A DNA stretch of 64,000 bases, from positions 1,016,652 to 1,080,651 of the forward strand of contig NZ_BMXU01000002.1 of NCBI RefSeq assembly GCF_014651915.1. The letters are read 5' to 3'. Each line of letters opens with the position of its first letter. Position 1 is the stretch's first letter. The notes beneath the pieces are model-generated. The model did no database searches. It saw nothing but the letters and a program-made list of their open reading frames with translations, and was not told the origin of the DNA. The stretch is from Parvularcula lutaonensis. Its GTDB lineage: Bacteria; Pseudomonadota; Alphaproteobacteria; Caulobacterales; Parvularculaceae. Positions 53,800-62,903 of this stretch are shown piece after piece. A program made the translations under genes and the position numbers.

Positions 53800-55635
53800 C
53801 TAGCGCTGCACAACGAAGTCAGGGGACGTCAGGATCATCAGGACTGCGATCCTCGCCACCAGAAGCTCTTCATCCGTACCCGGTCCGGAGACATCGATGC
53901 CCTGGATCGCCTCGGTGATAAGGGCGCGGGTTTCGGGCGTCAGCTGGCCATAGGTCAGCTTCGTATCGAGATGATCGAGCAGCGCAGGGATGTCGTCCGC
54001 CAGCGCGACCTCGGCGCTGAGGTCGGCCTGGAACGCCGCCCGCGCCTCTGCATCATTATACCCGGTGACCCCTTCGCGCGCGAACAGATCCGCGATTCCG
54101 GAGGTGTCATTCCCGACCTGCCCTCCGAAGACGAAGGCGGTCATGAAGTTGGCGTAGCCCGGAATGGTCGCCGAGTTCGTGATCTGCAGCTCCGGGACCG
54201 TCAGGCCGGCTGCACCGCTCTGCGTACCCGGCGCGATATAGCCGGGGCGGAAGAAATTGAAGACTGACGGGCTGCGGAAGGGATGCTGGCCCAAGGGCCC
54301 GGTTCGGTCGATGAACCAGAGTATCTGGACGTATTCCGGTGCCACGTTTGCACCGAACGCCCTTGCCCAGTTGGTGAAACGGATGATCGGCTCGCGGATC
54401 TTGCCCGAGCGGTTCGGATCGATGCTCGTCGTGTCACGAGCGTCGCGATCGAACAGCACGGCCGCGACCGTGGCCTTGAGGTCCCCACGCTTCCCCGTGC
54501 CGACCTGCGTCCCTCCTGGTAAGGCGTAGCTGCCCTGCTCGAAAGCGGCCGCAACCCGGTCGATATAGTCCGGCTCAGGATCACTGCTGACGAGGCGCTG
54601 AATCAGCTGCCGCGCAAGGAACGGCGCCACATTGGGATGGTTCGCAATGGTATCGAGAGCCGCATCGACGCTGGCTGCTGCATTCGTCCCTGCGGGGATC
54701 GTCGTGCCGAGGAAGTTTTTCTCGCCGGCCTCGTGGATCGCGTCCCATGTCACCATCGGGCGCGCGAGCACCTGGTTGCCATAAGCCGCATCGTCGCGGC
54801 CGAAGAAGCGCTCGATCTCGCCGTCGAAGACGAGCCCGGTGAACACGCGCGCGAGGCCTGTGATATCGGTGTTATCATAAAGCTCCCCCGCGCCCTGCTG
54901 AACGCTGCCGTCACGGTTGAGCGGCACCACGCCAATCGAGAACAGCTGTAGGATCTCCCGCGCATAGTTCTCGTCCGGCATCCGACCGGTCGAAGGGTCC
55001 GCCTTCTGGTTGTAGGCATAGGTGAGGTAAAACCCCATCGGCGGTGAGTAGGTGATCTCCTCGATCAGCTCACGGTAATTGCCAAAGGCGTTGCGCTTCA
55101 GAATGTCATGATACGAAGCAATGCCATCGGGGTAGTCGAACAGGACTCCCATGGGCGCGTTCGAGACGACGAAGATTTCCGAGAGTGCGAAGGCCACCCT
55201 CTGGCGCAGCTGGTCGTCCGCCGTCAGGGCCGTGGTCCAGAACGCATTCGTGTTGCTGGCGGTATAGAACTGCCCGTCAAAGGTCTGCGTCGCCCGCTGC
55301 CGCAGATCCTGCGTGATCGGCAGGCTGAGCGTTACCGGCTTGTCGAACTCGGCCAGGATCCAGTCGACGGCATCGGTTCCCGTGAGAGTGGCAATATCCT
55401 GAGGCGTCGGACCGAACGTCGCCTGCGCGAGGAAGCGGGCTGTCTTGTCCTCCGTCTCGAAAGCGTCCGAGGCAGGCTGCGGCGCTGGCGGCGGTGTCTG
55501 GCCTCCGCCTCCACCCCCCGTTGGCGGCGGGGTGCCGCCCCCTGTGTCGCCTCCACCACCGCCGCCGCATGCAGCGAGGCTTATGCAGGCCATGACGGTC
55601 AGCGCGATCCGCGCAAATCCGGTTCTGGTCGCCAT
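53800..55635 (-). CDS. DUF1800 family lipoprotein (pair B)
   Basis: A 611-residue DUF1800 protein. Signal peptide with lipobox SLAAC (lipidated Cys about residue 23), then a Gly/Pro-rich flexible linker of about 35 residues (25-60) and the DUF1800 domain (ATFGPTPQDIATLTG, FFGRDDAAY, ARFLAQ and the PFRSPSVFNFFRPGY block). The linker would let the domain reach away from the membrane. First gene of the pair B operon, divergent from the ECF sigma gene. Confidence 0.92.
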   Translation of the reverse strand: MATRTGFARIALTVMACISLAACGGGGGGDTGGGTPPPTGGGGGGQTPPPAPQPASDAFETEDKTARFLAQATFGPTPQDIATLTGTDAVDWILAEFDKPVTLSLPITQDLRQRATQTFDGQFYTASNTNAFWTTALTADDQLRQRVAFALSEIFVVSNAPMGVLFDYPDGIASYHDILKRNAFGNYRELIEEITYSPPMGFYLTYAYNQKADPSTGRMPDENYAREILQLFSIGVVPLNRDGSVQQGAGELYDNTDITGLARVFTGLVFDGEIERFFGRDDAAYGNQVLARPMVTWDAIHEAGEKNFLGTTIPAGTNAAASVDAALDTIANHPNVAPFLARQLIQRLVSSDPEPDYIDRVAAAFEQGSYALPGGTQVGTGKRGDLKATVAAVLFDRDARDTTSIDPNRSGKIREPIIRFTNWARAFGANVAPEYVQILWFIDRTGPLGQHPFRSPSVFNFFRPGYIAPGTQSGAAGLTVPELQITNSATIPGYANFMTAFVFGGQVGNDTSGIADLFAREGVTGYNDAEARAAFQADLSAEVALADDIPALLDHLDTKLTYGQLTPETRALITEAIQGIDVSGPGTDEELLVARIAVLMILTSPDFVVQR

Positions 55636-55852
55636 GCTCGTCTCCTACCCAACTCCGCGCGAGACAGCCCCTGAACCGCGCGATCACTGAGTTGACGGAG
55701 AGCTTGCCGCAAATCCTCTACGGTGTCTGAATGTTTTTCTCGGGCGCAGACCTACGTCACCCCGCTGGGCTTGCCTGTGAAATCTTCACCCGCAATTGAC
55801 GCAGACGCGCGAGACAGGTCCTGTCACGTCAGGAAGAAACGACGCCGGAGCC

Positions 55853-56413
55853 ATGAGCGAGGCCGAGAAGCTTCAGATAGCTGTGTTCGAGCGCCACCGT
55901 CCGGTGGCCCTGCGCATCCTCGCCCGCCGCTTGGGGTCATGGGCCGATGCCGAGGACGCGCTGCAGGACGCGGTGCTGCGGGTGATGGAGCTTCCAGCAG
56001 AAAAAGTGGTCGAGAACCCCGGCGCTTACCTCGTTAAGGCCGCGCTCAACGCTGCCACCGACAGGCAGCGCAGCAACCAGAGCCGCGACGCCCGAGAACG
56101 CGAATGGACAGACAGCCGGGGACCGGACCAGCCGCCGCCTGCCGACCAGGCCCTGATGGCCCGGCAGGAGCTTGGCGAAGTCCTGGCCCTGCTTCGCGAG
56201 CTCTCGCCTTCGGTGCGCAACGCCTTCCTCCTCCACCGCGCGGAAGGCCTGCCTCAGGCCGAGGTCGCAGAGCGTCTCGGGCTGAGCCGCAGCACTGTCG
56301 AAAAACACGTGGCGAAGGCCATGCGCCACCTCCTCGACCGCCTCTCGGGAGACGGCATGGAGGCAGGCGCACCGCCGCTCCGTCATCAGGGTGAGGAGCC
56401 GAAGAACCCGTGA
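55853..56413 (+). CDS. ECF RNA polymerase sigma factor, FecI-like
   Basis: A 186-residue sigma-70 family ECF factor. Region 2 spans about 15-80 (RHRPVALRILARRLGSWADAEDALQDAV), region 4 about 110-165 (LRELSPSVRNAFLLHRAEGL, then QAEVAERLGLSRSTVEKHVAKAM). It precedes fecR- and receptor-like genes and is expected to drive them when the receptor binds its ligand. The ATG at 55853 has GGAG close by; a TTG at 55796 would add 19 residues. Its stop overlaps the fecR-like start (GTGA). Confidence 0.9.
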   Translation: MSEAEKLQIAVFERHRPVALRILARRLGSWADAEDALQDAVLRVMELPAEKVVENPGAYLVKAALNAATDRQRSNQSRDAREREWTDSRGPDQPPPADQALMARQELGEVLALLRELSPSVRNAFLLHRAEGLPQAEVAERLGLSRSTVEKHVAKAMRHLLDRLSGDGMEAGAPPLRHQGEEPKNP

Positions 56414-57387
56414 AGCTGAGCGACTGGCAGAGCATCGACGAGCACGTCCGCGAAGCGGCGCTGGCCTGGCACGCGCGGATGACCGCGGGTGATGGCCGCG
56501 CGGATGATGCGGCGTTCACCGACTGGCTGACGGCGGATCCTGCGCACTACGATGCCTTTGCGCTGGTCGAAGCGTTCGACAGCTCCCTCGACGGCCTCTC
56601 CCTGGACGCGGAAGCCGAACCGGCAAACGACAATGCGGCGGGCGGACTTGCCGTTCCGTGGCCAGCGCTCGCTGCAGGGATTGGGATCGTTGCCCTCGGT
56701 CTGGCACTGGTCTTCAATCCGTTTGCGGACAAGCCGTACGAGGCGCAGATCTACGCCGAGACAGACCTTGAGCGCTCGGTGACCGAGCTTGGCGACGGCA
56801 GCAGGATCATCCTCGCTCCGGGCAGCAGCCTTTCCATCAACTACGACCGGAAGACGCGGCGCGTCTCTGCGCTGAAGGGGCTGGCCTATTTCGATGTCGC
56901 CGGAGACGGACGACCGTTCATCGTCTCGCTTGCCGAAGGCGAGGTCCGCGTTCTGGGTACGGAATTCGAGATCAGGCAGACCCCCGCTGTAACCCGTGTC
57001 GGCGTGGTCGAGGGCCGCGTCGCCTATGAAGGCGAAACAGGCACGCGCATCGAGCTTGTGCCGGGACAGCTTCTTGCCGATACGATCGCCGCTCCCCCGA
57101 AAGTCCTCGACACGGCATTGGAGACCATAGCACCTTGGCGCGATGGCGTCCTCGAATTTGATAACGCTCCGCTCGCGGAGGTCACGGCCGCGCTGAACAC
57201 CTATTTCGGGCGTGAGACTTTCCGGATCGCGCCAGGCCTGACGCCGGCAAACCGCTTCAGCGGCGTCCTCTCGCTCAGCACGCCTGCGGCAACGGCGCAG
57301 CAGCTCTCGGCCTATTTCGGGGTTGACGCCTTCGAAGAGGCCGGCATCATCACGCTCGCTGCTCCCAGCGATCCGCCTGCTGAGTAG
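56410..57387 (+). CDS. FecR-type anti-sigma / sigma regulator
   Basis: A 325-residue FecR protein. A cytoplasmic part with AALAWHARMTAG and FTDWLTADPAHYDAF (the N-terminal FecR-N/DUF4880 domain, about 12-60) precedes one transmembrane helix (about 82-100) and the periplasmic FecR domain (TELGDGSRIILAPGSSLSI to EVRVLGTEFEI). A C-terminal STN-like tail (about 250-320) also seems present. GTG start overlapping the sigma gene. It passes the signal from the TonB receptor to the sigma factor. Confidence 0.92.
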   Translation: MKLSDWQSIDEHVREAALAWHARMTAGDGRADDAAFTDWLTADPAHYDAFALVEAFDSSLDGLSLDAEAEPANDNAAGGLAVPWPALAAGIGIVALGLALVFNPFADKPYEAQIYAETDLERSVTELGDGSRIILAPGSSLSINYDRKTRRVSALKGLAYFDVAGDGRPFIVSLAEGEVRVLGTEFEIRQTPAVTRVGVVEGRVAYEGETGTRIELVPGQLLADTIAAPPKVLDTALETIAPWRDGVLEFDNAPLAEVTAALNTYFGRETFRIAPGLTPANRFSGVLSLSTPAATAQQLSAYFGVDAFEEAGIITLAAPSDPPAE

Positions 57388-57389
57388 CC

Positions 57390-59864
57390 ATGCGGGGCGT
57401 TGGGGCGACAGCGTCGGGGCTGGCAGCGTGGTCCGTGCTTGTCGCGGGAGCGTTCGCGCAGGAGCCGCCCCTGCGAAGCCTCCAGCTTCCCCCTTCCCCT
57501 TTGGCAGAGGTGCTCTCACAGATCGCGCGCTCGGGACAAGTGTCGCTTTCGCTCGGCGGCGTCGATCTTGCGAGCGAAGAGAGCGGTTGGGTGCTCGGTC
57601 CCGAAACCGCTGAGGAAGGCTTTGCCCAGGCCCTGTCCGGGACGCGCTACACCGTGGACGAGATTGCTCCAGGGGCTTTCATCCTCATGCCGCGTACCGA
57701 GGATGGAGTGCGGCGCACTGACCTGCCCGCAGGCGTCGAGATTCCCGAGGACATCATCCTCGTGCGCGCCGAGGATGAGCCGGACCGCCTCCGCCCCGGC
57801 CATGCAGGGACTGTTTCGCAGGTCTCTGCAAAAATGATCGATGCGCGGTCGATCGAGACGGTCCAGGACCTTGGCCGCGTCACAGCGGGACTCACGACAA
57901 CCAATCTGGGACCCGGACGGAACAAGCTTTTCATCCGTGGTTTGTCCGATGGCGCATTCGCCGACCGCACCCAGTCCACCGTCGGCCTACTGATTGGCTC
58001 CGTACCTGTTATTTTCAGCGACACGACACCAGAGCTTCTCCTGTACGACGTCGCTGGCGTTGAAATTCTCAAAGGCCCGCAAAGCACCGCAATCGGTCCG
58101 AGCAGCCTTGGCGGCATGGTGCGTATCGTCCCTGCCCGGCCTGATCCCAAGGCGGTCCATGGCGCCATCGCGGCTGGACAAGCGAGCACCGCCGACGGCG
58201 AAGGGAGTTGGCACACCGCCGGTTACCTCAACCTGCCCCTCGTCTCGGGAAAGCTCGCAGCACGCATCAGCGGCTACCGCGAAGACCGAGGCGGCTTCAT
58301 TGACGACAGCCTGCGCAATTTGGACGACGTCAACAGCGCGAGGATCGAAGGCCTCAGAGCTGCGCTCCGCTGGCAGCCGGACCAACGGACCGCGCTCGAT
58401 TCTTCAGCTGCGATCCACGAAGTCAGACTCGCCGACAGTCAGTATGCAACAGGTGGCCTGACCCGCCAGACTCTTTACGCCGAGCCCTATGGCGACGTGC
58501 TTCGCCTCTGGTCCCTCGAAGCACGGCACGACCGCGATGCAATCGCGCTCCGATCCTCGATCGGCTTCACGGCGCGGAAGACCAACCTTACCCAGGACGC
58601 AAGCTCCATCCTCCTTGGTACAGAATTCGACGAGGGGACAATCCTCCCAATTCAGTTCACCGAAGCGCGGAACATCGACGCGCTGAACGCCGAGCAGCGG
58701 ATCGAAGGTGAGCGCGGACGTTTTTCATGGCATCTCGGCGCCTATGCCTCCCGCCGGGAGGAAACCGCGAAGACGGACCTCTTCGTTGCCTTCAATCGCG
58801 CGGAAGCCTTCGTGACCGATGCCAACCTCATCAACCGCGAAGCCGCCATCTACGGCGAGTTCAGCTACCACTTCACAAGCGGAATCACGCTTCTCGGTGG
58901 TGTTCGCGCCCAGTATGCGGATCTTGCAGCAGAGTTGAACGTGTCGGGCAGCCTCAATTTCGGAGTCAGCCGCCTCGTCAATGACAGGGCTGAACGGGAC
59001 CTGCTGCCCCGCGCGGCGATCACCGTCGATTTGGATCCGCAGACGGTTTTCTATGTCGAAGCCAAGGCCGCCTCGCGGCTCGGCGGCCTCAACATCAATA
59101 CGCCCGTGGTGGCCTTCATCGAACAAAGCGATGATGATCTGTTCACCACGAATTTCGCCTTCGCGATCAGCGATCTCGATTTTCTCAACCAGGTCGATCC
59201 TTTCCTGCCGGGCGATCCCACGCAATTCCTTTCCGACCGTGTGCTGAATAAGGAGGTTGGAATTCGTCGCGAGGCGAGAGATGGCCGCTCCCATGTTTCT
59301 GCATCGGCCTACCATCTCGACTGGAGGGATATCCAGACCGACCAGCTCCTTCCCTCAGGGCTGCCTTTCGTCAGCAATGCAGGTGACGCCGAGGTCTTCG
59401 GTGTAGAGTTCGAATTTGACTGGCAGTTGCACGAGCGGCTCGCTCTTTCAGGTGCCATGTTCGCCAATGACGCTGCCCTTACCGAGCCGAGCCCCTTCCT
59501 TGCCGCCGAACCCGGCGCGCGGCTGCCCAGTGTCCCGCGCTTCGCCGCAAGTCTCGCGGCTGATTGGCAAGCCTTCAAGACCAAAGGATGGTCCGTCACC
59601 CTCTCCGCTGATACTCTATATCAGGAAGGGTCCGCGCTCCTCTTTTCCGAGGGCACGTCCCCTCGTTCGGACGATGTGAGGCGGATCGACCTGCGCCTTG
59701 GGGGCGAGAGAGGCCCTTGGCGGGTCGAGGCCCGCGCGATGAACCTCTTGGACAACCGTGCCAACACCTTCGCTTTCGGAAACCCGTTCAGTTTCGACGT
59801 CACCCCACAGCAAACGCCGCAGCGTCCGCGAACACTGGGTTTTACGGTCTCGCGGCGGTTCTGA
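57390..59864 (+). CDS. TonB-dependent receptor with STN signalling domain
   Basis: Outer-membrane receptor of 824 residues. Signal peptide (1-23), STN domain (about 27-100, SLQLPPSPLAEVLSQIARSG), a TonB box DIILVRA at 121-127, plug domain (TVQDLGRVTAGLTT, NKLFIRGL, VEILKGPQS) and a beta barrel ending in FTVSRRF. The STN domain fits trans-envelope signalling to the FecR and ECF sigma encoded directly upstream (two bases from fecR). Ligand unknown; the plug/barrel has the look of the siderophore and other TonB transducers of alphaproteobacteria. Confidence 0.93.
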   Translation: MRGVGATASGLAAWSVLVAGAFAQEPPLRSLQLPPSPLAEVLSQIARSGQVSLSLGGVDLASEESGWVLGPETAEEGFAQALSGTRYTVDEIAPGAFILMPRTEDGVRRTDLPAGVEIPEDIILVRAEDEPDRLRPGHAGTVSQVSAKMIDARSIETVQDLGRVTAGLTTTNLGPGRNKLFIRGLSDGAFADRTQSTVGLLIGSVPVIFSDTTPELLLYDVAGVEILKGPQSTAIGPSSLGGMVRIVPARPDPKAVHGAIAAGQASTADGEGSWHTAGYLNLPLVSGKLAARISGYREDRGGFIDDSLRNLDDVNSARIEGLRAALRWQPDQRTALDSSAAIHEVRLADSQYATGGLTRQTLYAEPYGDVLRLWSLEARHDRDAIALRSSIGFTARKTNLTQDASSILLGTEFDEGTILPIQFTEARNIDALNAEQRIEGERGRFSWHLGAYASRREETAKTDLFVAFNRAEAFVTDANLINREAAIYGEFSYHFTSGITLLGGVRAQYADLAAELNVSGSLNFGVSRLVNDRAERDLLPRAAITVDLDPQTVFYVEAKAASRLGGLNINTPVVAFIEQSDDDLFTTNFAFAISDLDFLNQVDPFLPGDPTQFLSDRVLNKEVGIRREARDGRSHVSASAYHLDWRDIQTDQLLPSGLPFVSNAGDAEVFGVEFEFDWQLHERLALSGAMFANDAALTEPSPFLAAEPGARLPSVPRFAASLAADWQAFKTKGWSVTLSADTLYQEGSALLFSEGTSPRSDDVRRIDLRLGGERGPWRVEARAMNLLDNRANTFAFGNPFSFDVTPQQTPQRPRTLGFTVSRRF

Positions 59865-59916
59865 GACGCCCCCCCTTTCGTTCCGCGCGCCGCTCCGCTA
59901 TCCGGACCCTTCGGCC

Positions 59917-60006
59917 GGAGGAGTGGCAGAGTGGTCGAATGCGGCGGTCTTGAAAACCGTTGGGCGTTTACGCGTCCCGGGGGTTCGAATCCCTCCTCCT
60001 CCGCCA
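59917..60006 (+). tRNA. tRNA-Ser (anticodon TGA)
   Basis: A class II tRNA with acceptor GGAGGAG/CTCCTCC, D-arm GTGGCAGAGTGGTCGAATGC, anticodon loop CTTGAAA (anticodon TGA), a long variable arm (TTGGGCGTTTACGCGTCCC) and T-loop GTTCGAATC. CCA is encoded at 60004-60006. It marks the start of the recombinase-bearing region. Confidence 0.97.
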
Positions 60007-60030
60007 CAAACTATTCGCGAACCCGAGACG

Positions 60031-60058
60031 AGGCCCCAGCGTGGGCCTTTTTTCTTTT
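60031..60058 (+). terminator. rho-independent terminator of tRNA-Ser
   Basis: AGGCCC (60031-60036) pairs with GGGCCT (60043-60048) around loop CAGCGT, followed by TTTTTCTTTTT. Confidence 0.9.
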
Positions 60059-60355
60059 TGGTTCAAAGGGGTTTAAGGAAAGCACCCGACTTGTGGAGAC
60101 TGGCCGTTGGCCTGAAATTGGTCTCCCAAAGCCCGGCGTCTCTTTCCACCCGCCCTTCACCTGGACCGGGACGGATTCAAAAAGTAACGCCTTTTCAGGT
60201 TGTTGCTGGGAATGGGTTGCGCCGCAGTTGAAGTAGGTCCGACCGCTTTTAATGCGAACAGAGACACCCGAAGGCGGCGTGGTTGTGCGTGTTGGCGCGA
60301 ATGACCACGAGAAGTCTCTGATGACAAAGAGACTTTCCGCTCATAGCCTGGCGGC
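60059..60355. other. gene-free stretch between tRNA-Ser and the DUF3883 gene
   Basis: About 300 bases without a credible protein. GC content appears lower than in the flanking genes. I looked for a second copy of the tRNA-Ser 3' end (GGGTTCGAATCCCTCC), as an attachment site would leave, and saw none here. It must hold the promoter of the DUF3883 gene, but no clear hexamer pair stands out. Confidence 0.5.
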
Positions 60356-61192
60356 ATGTCAAATGGGCCCTGGACAGACGAAGAAAACGATCTGATCGTC
60401 GCAGATTACTTTGCGATGCTGGCCGATGACATCGCTGGGCACCGCTACAACAAGGCCGAGCATCGACGGGCGCTACTGCCTTTGCTGAACGATAGATCTG
60501 AGGGATCGGTCGAGTTCAAGCACCAGAACATCAGCGCCGTGCTGAAGGGGCTCGGTGAGGACTGGATCCCTGGCTACAAGCCTGCTTTCAATTTCCAGAT
60601 GACGCTGGTTGATGCCGTGGCGCGCTGGCTGGCGTTGAACCCGGCGTGGCTCGGCCGCCGTGCGGGTGCAGGAGCGCCGACCGGCCTGGCCGAAGCCGTG
60701 CCAATCTGGATCGGGCCGCCGCCCACGTTGTCGAACCAGCCGCCGCCGCAGGAGCTGGAGCAGATGCTGCACATCGCCCGAAAATTCGATGTCGCGGCGA
60801 GAGACGAGAGAAACCGCACCCTCGGCCGTGCCGGTGAGGAGCGCGTCCTAGCGCACGAGCGTGCAACCCTTAAATCAGCGGGCCGCGACGACCTTGCGCG
60901 GAGGGTTCGGTGGGTGTCGGAGGAGGATGGCGATGGTGCGGGCTATGATATCGCCAGCTTCGCGCCGGATGGCCGCCTGCGCCTAGTCGAGGTGAAGACG
61001 ACGAATGGCTGGGAACGCACACCCTTCCACATCAGCCGCAATGAACTGGCCGTGGCCGAGGAGCGGCGTTCGGAATGGTCCCTGTTCCGGCTCTGGAACT
61101 TCGCGCGCGAGCCGAAGGCGTTCGAGCTGCACCCACCGCTGGACGCGCATGTCTCGCTGACCGCGACGTCCTTTCAGGCGAGTTTTCATTGA
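60356..61192 (+). CDS. DUF3883 protein, PD-(D/E)XK nuclease-like
   Basis: A 278-residue protein. The N-terminus GPWTDEENDLIVADYFAML (about 4-22) resembles a Myb/SANT-like start found in this family. The C-terminal half has the nuclease-like pattern GRAGEERVLAHE, then GAGYDIASFAPDG (Asp) and RLRLVEVKTTNG (Glu-x-Lys), i.e. a D...ExK restriction-endonuclease fold, with an Arg/His-rich ISRNELAVAEE helix after it. DUF3883 proteins often sit in defence or mobile regions. The position next to tRNA-Ser and a recombinase fits; target unknown. No methyltransferase is adjacent. Confidence 0.8.
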   Translation: MSNGPWTDEENDLIVADYFAMLADDIAGHRYNKAEHRRALLPLLNDRSEGSVEFKHQNISAVLKGLGEDWIPGYKPAFNFQMTLVDAVARWLALNPAWLGRRAGAGAPTGLAEAVPIWIGPPPTLSNQPPPQELEQMLHIARKFDVAARDERNRTLGRAGEERVLAHERATLKSAGRDDLARRVRWVSEEDGDGAGYDIASFAPDGRLRLVEVKTTNGWERTPFHISRNELAVAEERRSEWSLFRLWNFAREPKAFELHPPLDAHVSLTATSFQASFH

Positions 61193-61195
61193 GGG

Positions 61196-61579
61196 TCAGC
61201 GAAACGCCCGCTCAGCCTGCTCCTGCCATGTCTCCCCCGCCAGAAAGCACAGGTCGTAAAGACTGACCGACGACGCTTCGCGGCCGCAGGTTAGGCGCTT
61301 CAGCACCTCTGGCGCCAGATAGGCGAGGCGCAGCTGGCGGCTGACATGGCGTTCGGCCAAGCCGACGGCCTCGGCCAGTTCCTGGATCGTGGCGAACTCG
61401 CCTGCCTCCATGCGCCGCCGCCAGCCCCATGCCCGGCCGATGGCGCGTAGGATGTGCGGGTCCTGCGCTTGATCCGCGCTCGGTCCATGGTCGGCGGGAG
61501 GCAGGATCTTCGCTCGCCCGTTTTTCTTGCATACCTTGAGAGGGATCAGAATGCGGATGGTGTCATTGAAATTAGTCAT
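61196..61579 (-). CDS. small helix-turn-helix protein of the recombinase cassette
   Basis: A 127-residue basic protein. Residues 65-105 (EFATIQELAEAVGLAERHVS, RQLRLAYLAPEVLKRL) form a clear helix-turn-helix like that of ParB/Spo0J C-terminal regions. Its ATG overlaps the recombinase stop (ATGA), making it the last gene of the cassette. It may act as a recombination directionality or regulatory factor; that is inference. Convergent with the DUF3883 gene, three bases apart. Confidence 0.65.
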   Translation of the reverse strand: MTNFNDTIRILIPLKVCKKNGRAKILPPADHGPSADQAQDPHILRAIGRAWGWRRRMEAGEFATIQELAEAVGLAERHVSRQLRLAYLAPEVLKRLTCGREASSVSLYDLCFLAGETWQEQAERAFR

Positions 61580-62901
61580 GCGGCGGCCTCTATCTCGCGC
61601 GGGGCGAACATCTCGCGGATGACCCCGGCGATGCCCTCGCGCCGGATATCGACCTCGAGCCCGGCGGCCGTTACCGTGATGCGCCGAACAAGGAGTTGAA
61701 CAATTCGGGCTTGCTCGGCGGGGAAGAGTTGGCTCCAGAGGGTGTCGAACTCGTGGAGCGCCCCCAAGGCGTCGGCTTCGGAAATTTCGGCGGTTTTGGT
61801 TTTGAGCGCCGCCAATACCTGCGTGACGACCTCCGGTGTCTGCAGGATCCGGCGGATTTCGGTCACCACCGCGTCCTCGACCATCCCGGCGGCCAGCCGC
61901 GTTGGCGCGGTCTCGTCGCCGGTATCTCGGTTCCGGATCACGTCCATGGACACGTAGTACCGGTAGAGTTTTGGGCCTTTCTTCGTGGTGGTGGGCGTCA
62001 TGGCCGCACCGGTTTCAGAGAATATCAGACCCTTTAGCAGCGCCGGTGTCTGCGCGCGGGTGTTGTTGGCGCGTTTGCGGGGACTCTCCTGCAGGATGGC
62101 GTGGGCGCGGTCCCATAGGGCCTTGTCGATGATGGCATCATGCTCCCCGGGATAGGGTTTGCCCTTGTGGACGGCTTCACCGCGATAAACCCGGTTCTTG
62201 AGCAACCGGTAGAGATAGCCCTTGTCGATCAGCGTCCCCTGTTTGTTGCGGGCCCCTTCGCGACGGAGCTCTCGCACCAGCACGGTGGCGGACCCAAGTT
62301 CGACGAAGCGCCCGAATATCCGCTGCACCTGCGCCGCCTCGGCCTCGTTCACGATGAGCTTGCGGTCGACGACATCGTACCCGAGGGGGACATAGCCGCC
62401 CATCCACATGCCCTTCTTCCTCGAGGCGGCGACCTTGTCGCGGATCCGCTCGGCCGTGACCTCACGCTCGAATTGCGCAAAGCTGAGCAGGATGTTCAGT
62501 GTGAGCCGCCCCATCGACGTTGTCGTGTTGAAGGACTGGGTCACCGACACGAAAGTCACACCGTGCCGGTCAAAAAGCTCGACCAGCTTCGAAAAATCCA
62601 TCAGGGCGCGGCTGAGGCGGTCGATCTTGTAGACCACGATCACATCAACGAGGCCGTCTTCGACATCGGCGATCAGCTGTTTCAATGCCGGGCGGTCCAG
62701 AGTGCCACCGGAAAACCCACCGTCGTCGTAACGCTCGCGCAGGCAGGCCCAGCCCTCGGAGCGCTGACTGGCGATATAGGCCTCGCAAGCCTCGCGCTGC
62801 GCATCGAGGCTGTTGAACTCCATGTCGAGCCCTTCCTCGGTGGACTTGCGGGTGTAGATCGCGCAGCGCAAGCGGCGGTTCGGACTTGTTTTACTGTCCA
62901 T
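61576..62901 (-). CDS. large serine recombinase
   Basis: A 441-residue serine recombinase/integrase. The catalytic Ser20 is in IYTRKSTEEG; the resolvase domain continues with YDDGGFSGGTLDRPAL and VYKIDRLSRALMDF; the recombinase domain follows (about 180-290, GGYVPLGYDV to LLKNRVYRGE). In place of a Cys zinc ribbon it has LIFSETGAAMTPTTTKKG, a Cys-free variant seen in alphaproteobacterial phage and island recombinases. A short coiled coil closes it. ATG at 62901, two bases after the DUF2924 stop. It likely integrates or excises the surrounding element. Confidence 0.93.
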   Translation of the reverse strand: MDSKTSPNRRLRCAIYTRKSTEEGLDMEFNSLDAQREACEAYIASQRSEGWACLRERYDDGGFSGGTLDRPALKQLIADVEDGLVDVIVVYKIDRLSRALMDFSKLVELFDRHGVTFVSVTQSFNTTTSMGRLTLNILLSFAQFEREVTAERIRDKVAASRKKGMWMGGYVPLGYDVVDRKLIVNEAEAAQVQRIFGRFVELGSATVLVRELRREGARNKQGTLIDKGYLYRLLKNRVYRGEAVHKGKPYPGEHDAIIDKALWDRAHAILQESPRKRANNTRAQTPALLKGLIFSETGAAMTPTTTKKGPKLYRYYVSMDVIRNRDTGDETAPTRLAAGMVEDAVVTEIRRILQTPEVVTQVLAALKTKTAEISEADALGALHEFDTLWSQLFPAEQARIVQLLVRRITVTAAGLEVDIRREGIAGVIREMFAPREIEAAA

Positions 62902-62903
62902 GG

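Noticed and set aside
60007..60355. Second copy of the tRNA-Ser 3' end as an attachment site
   Set aside because: I looked for GGGTTCGAATCCCTCC after the tRNA and within the recombinase region and saw none; a right-hand copy could lie outside the window.
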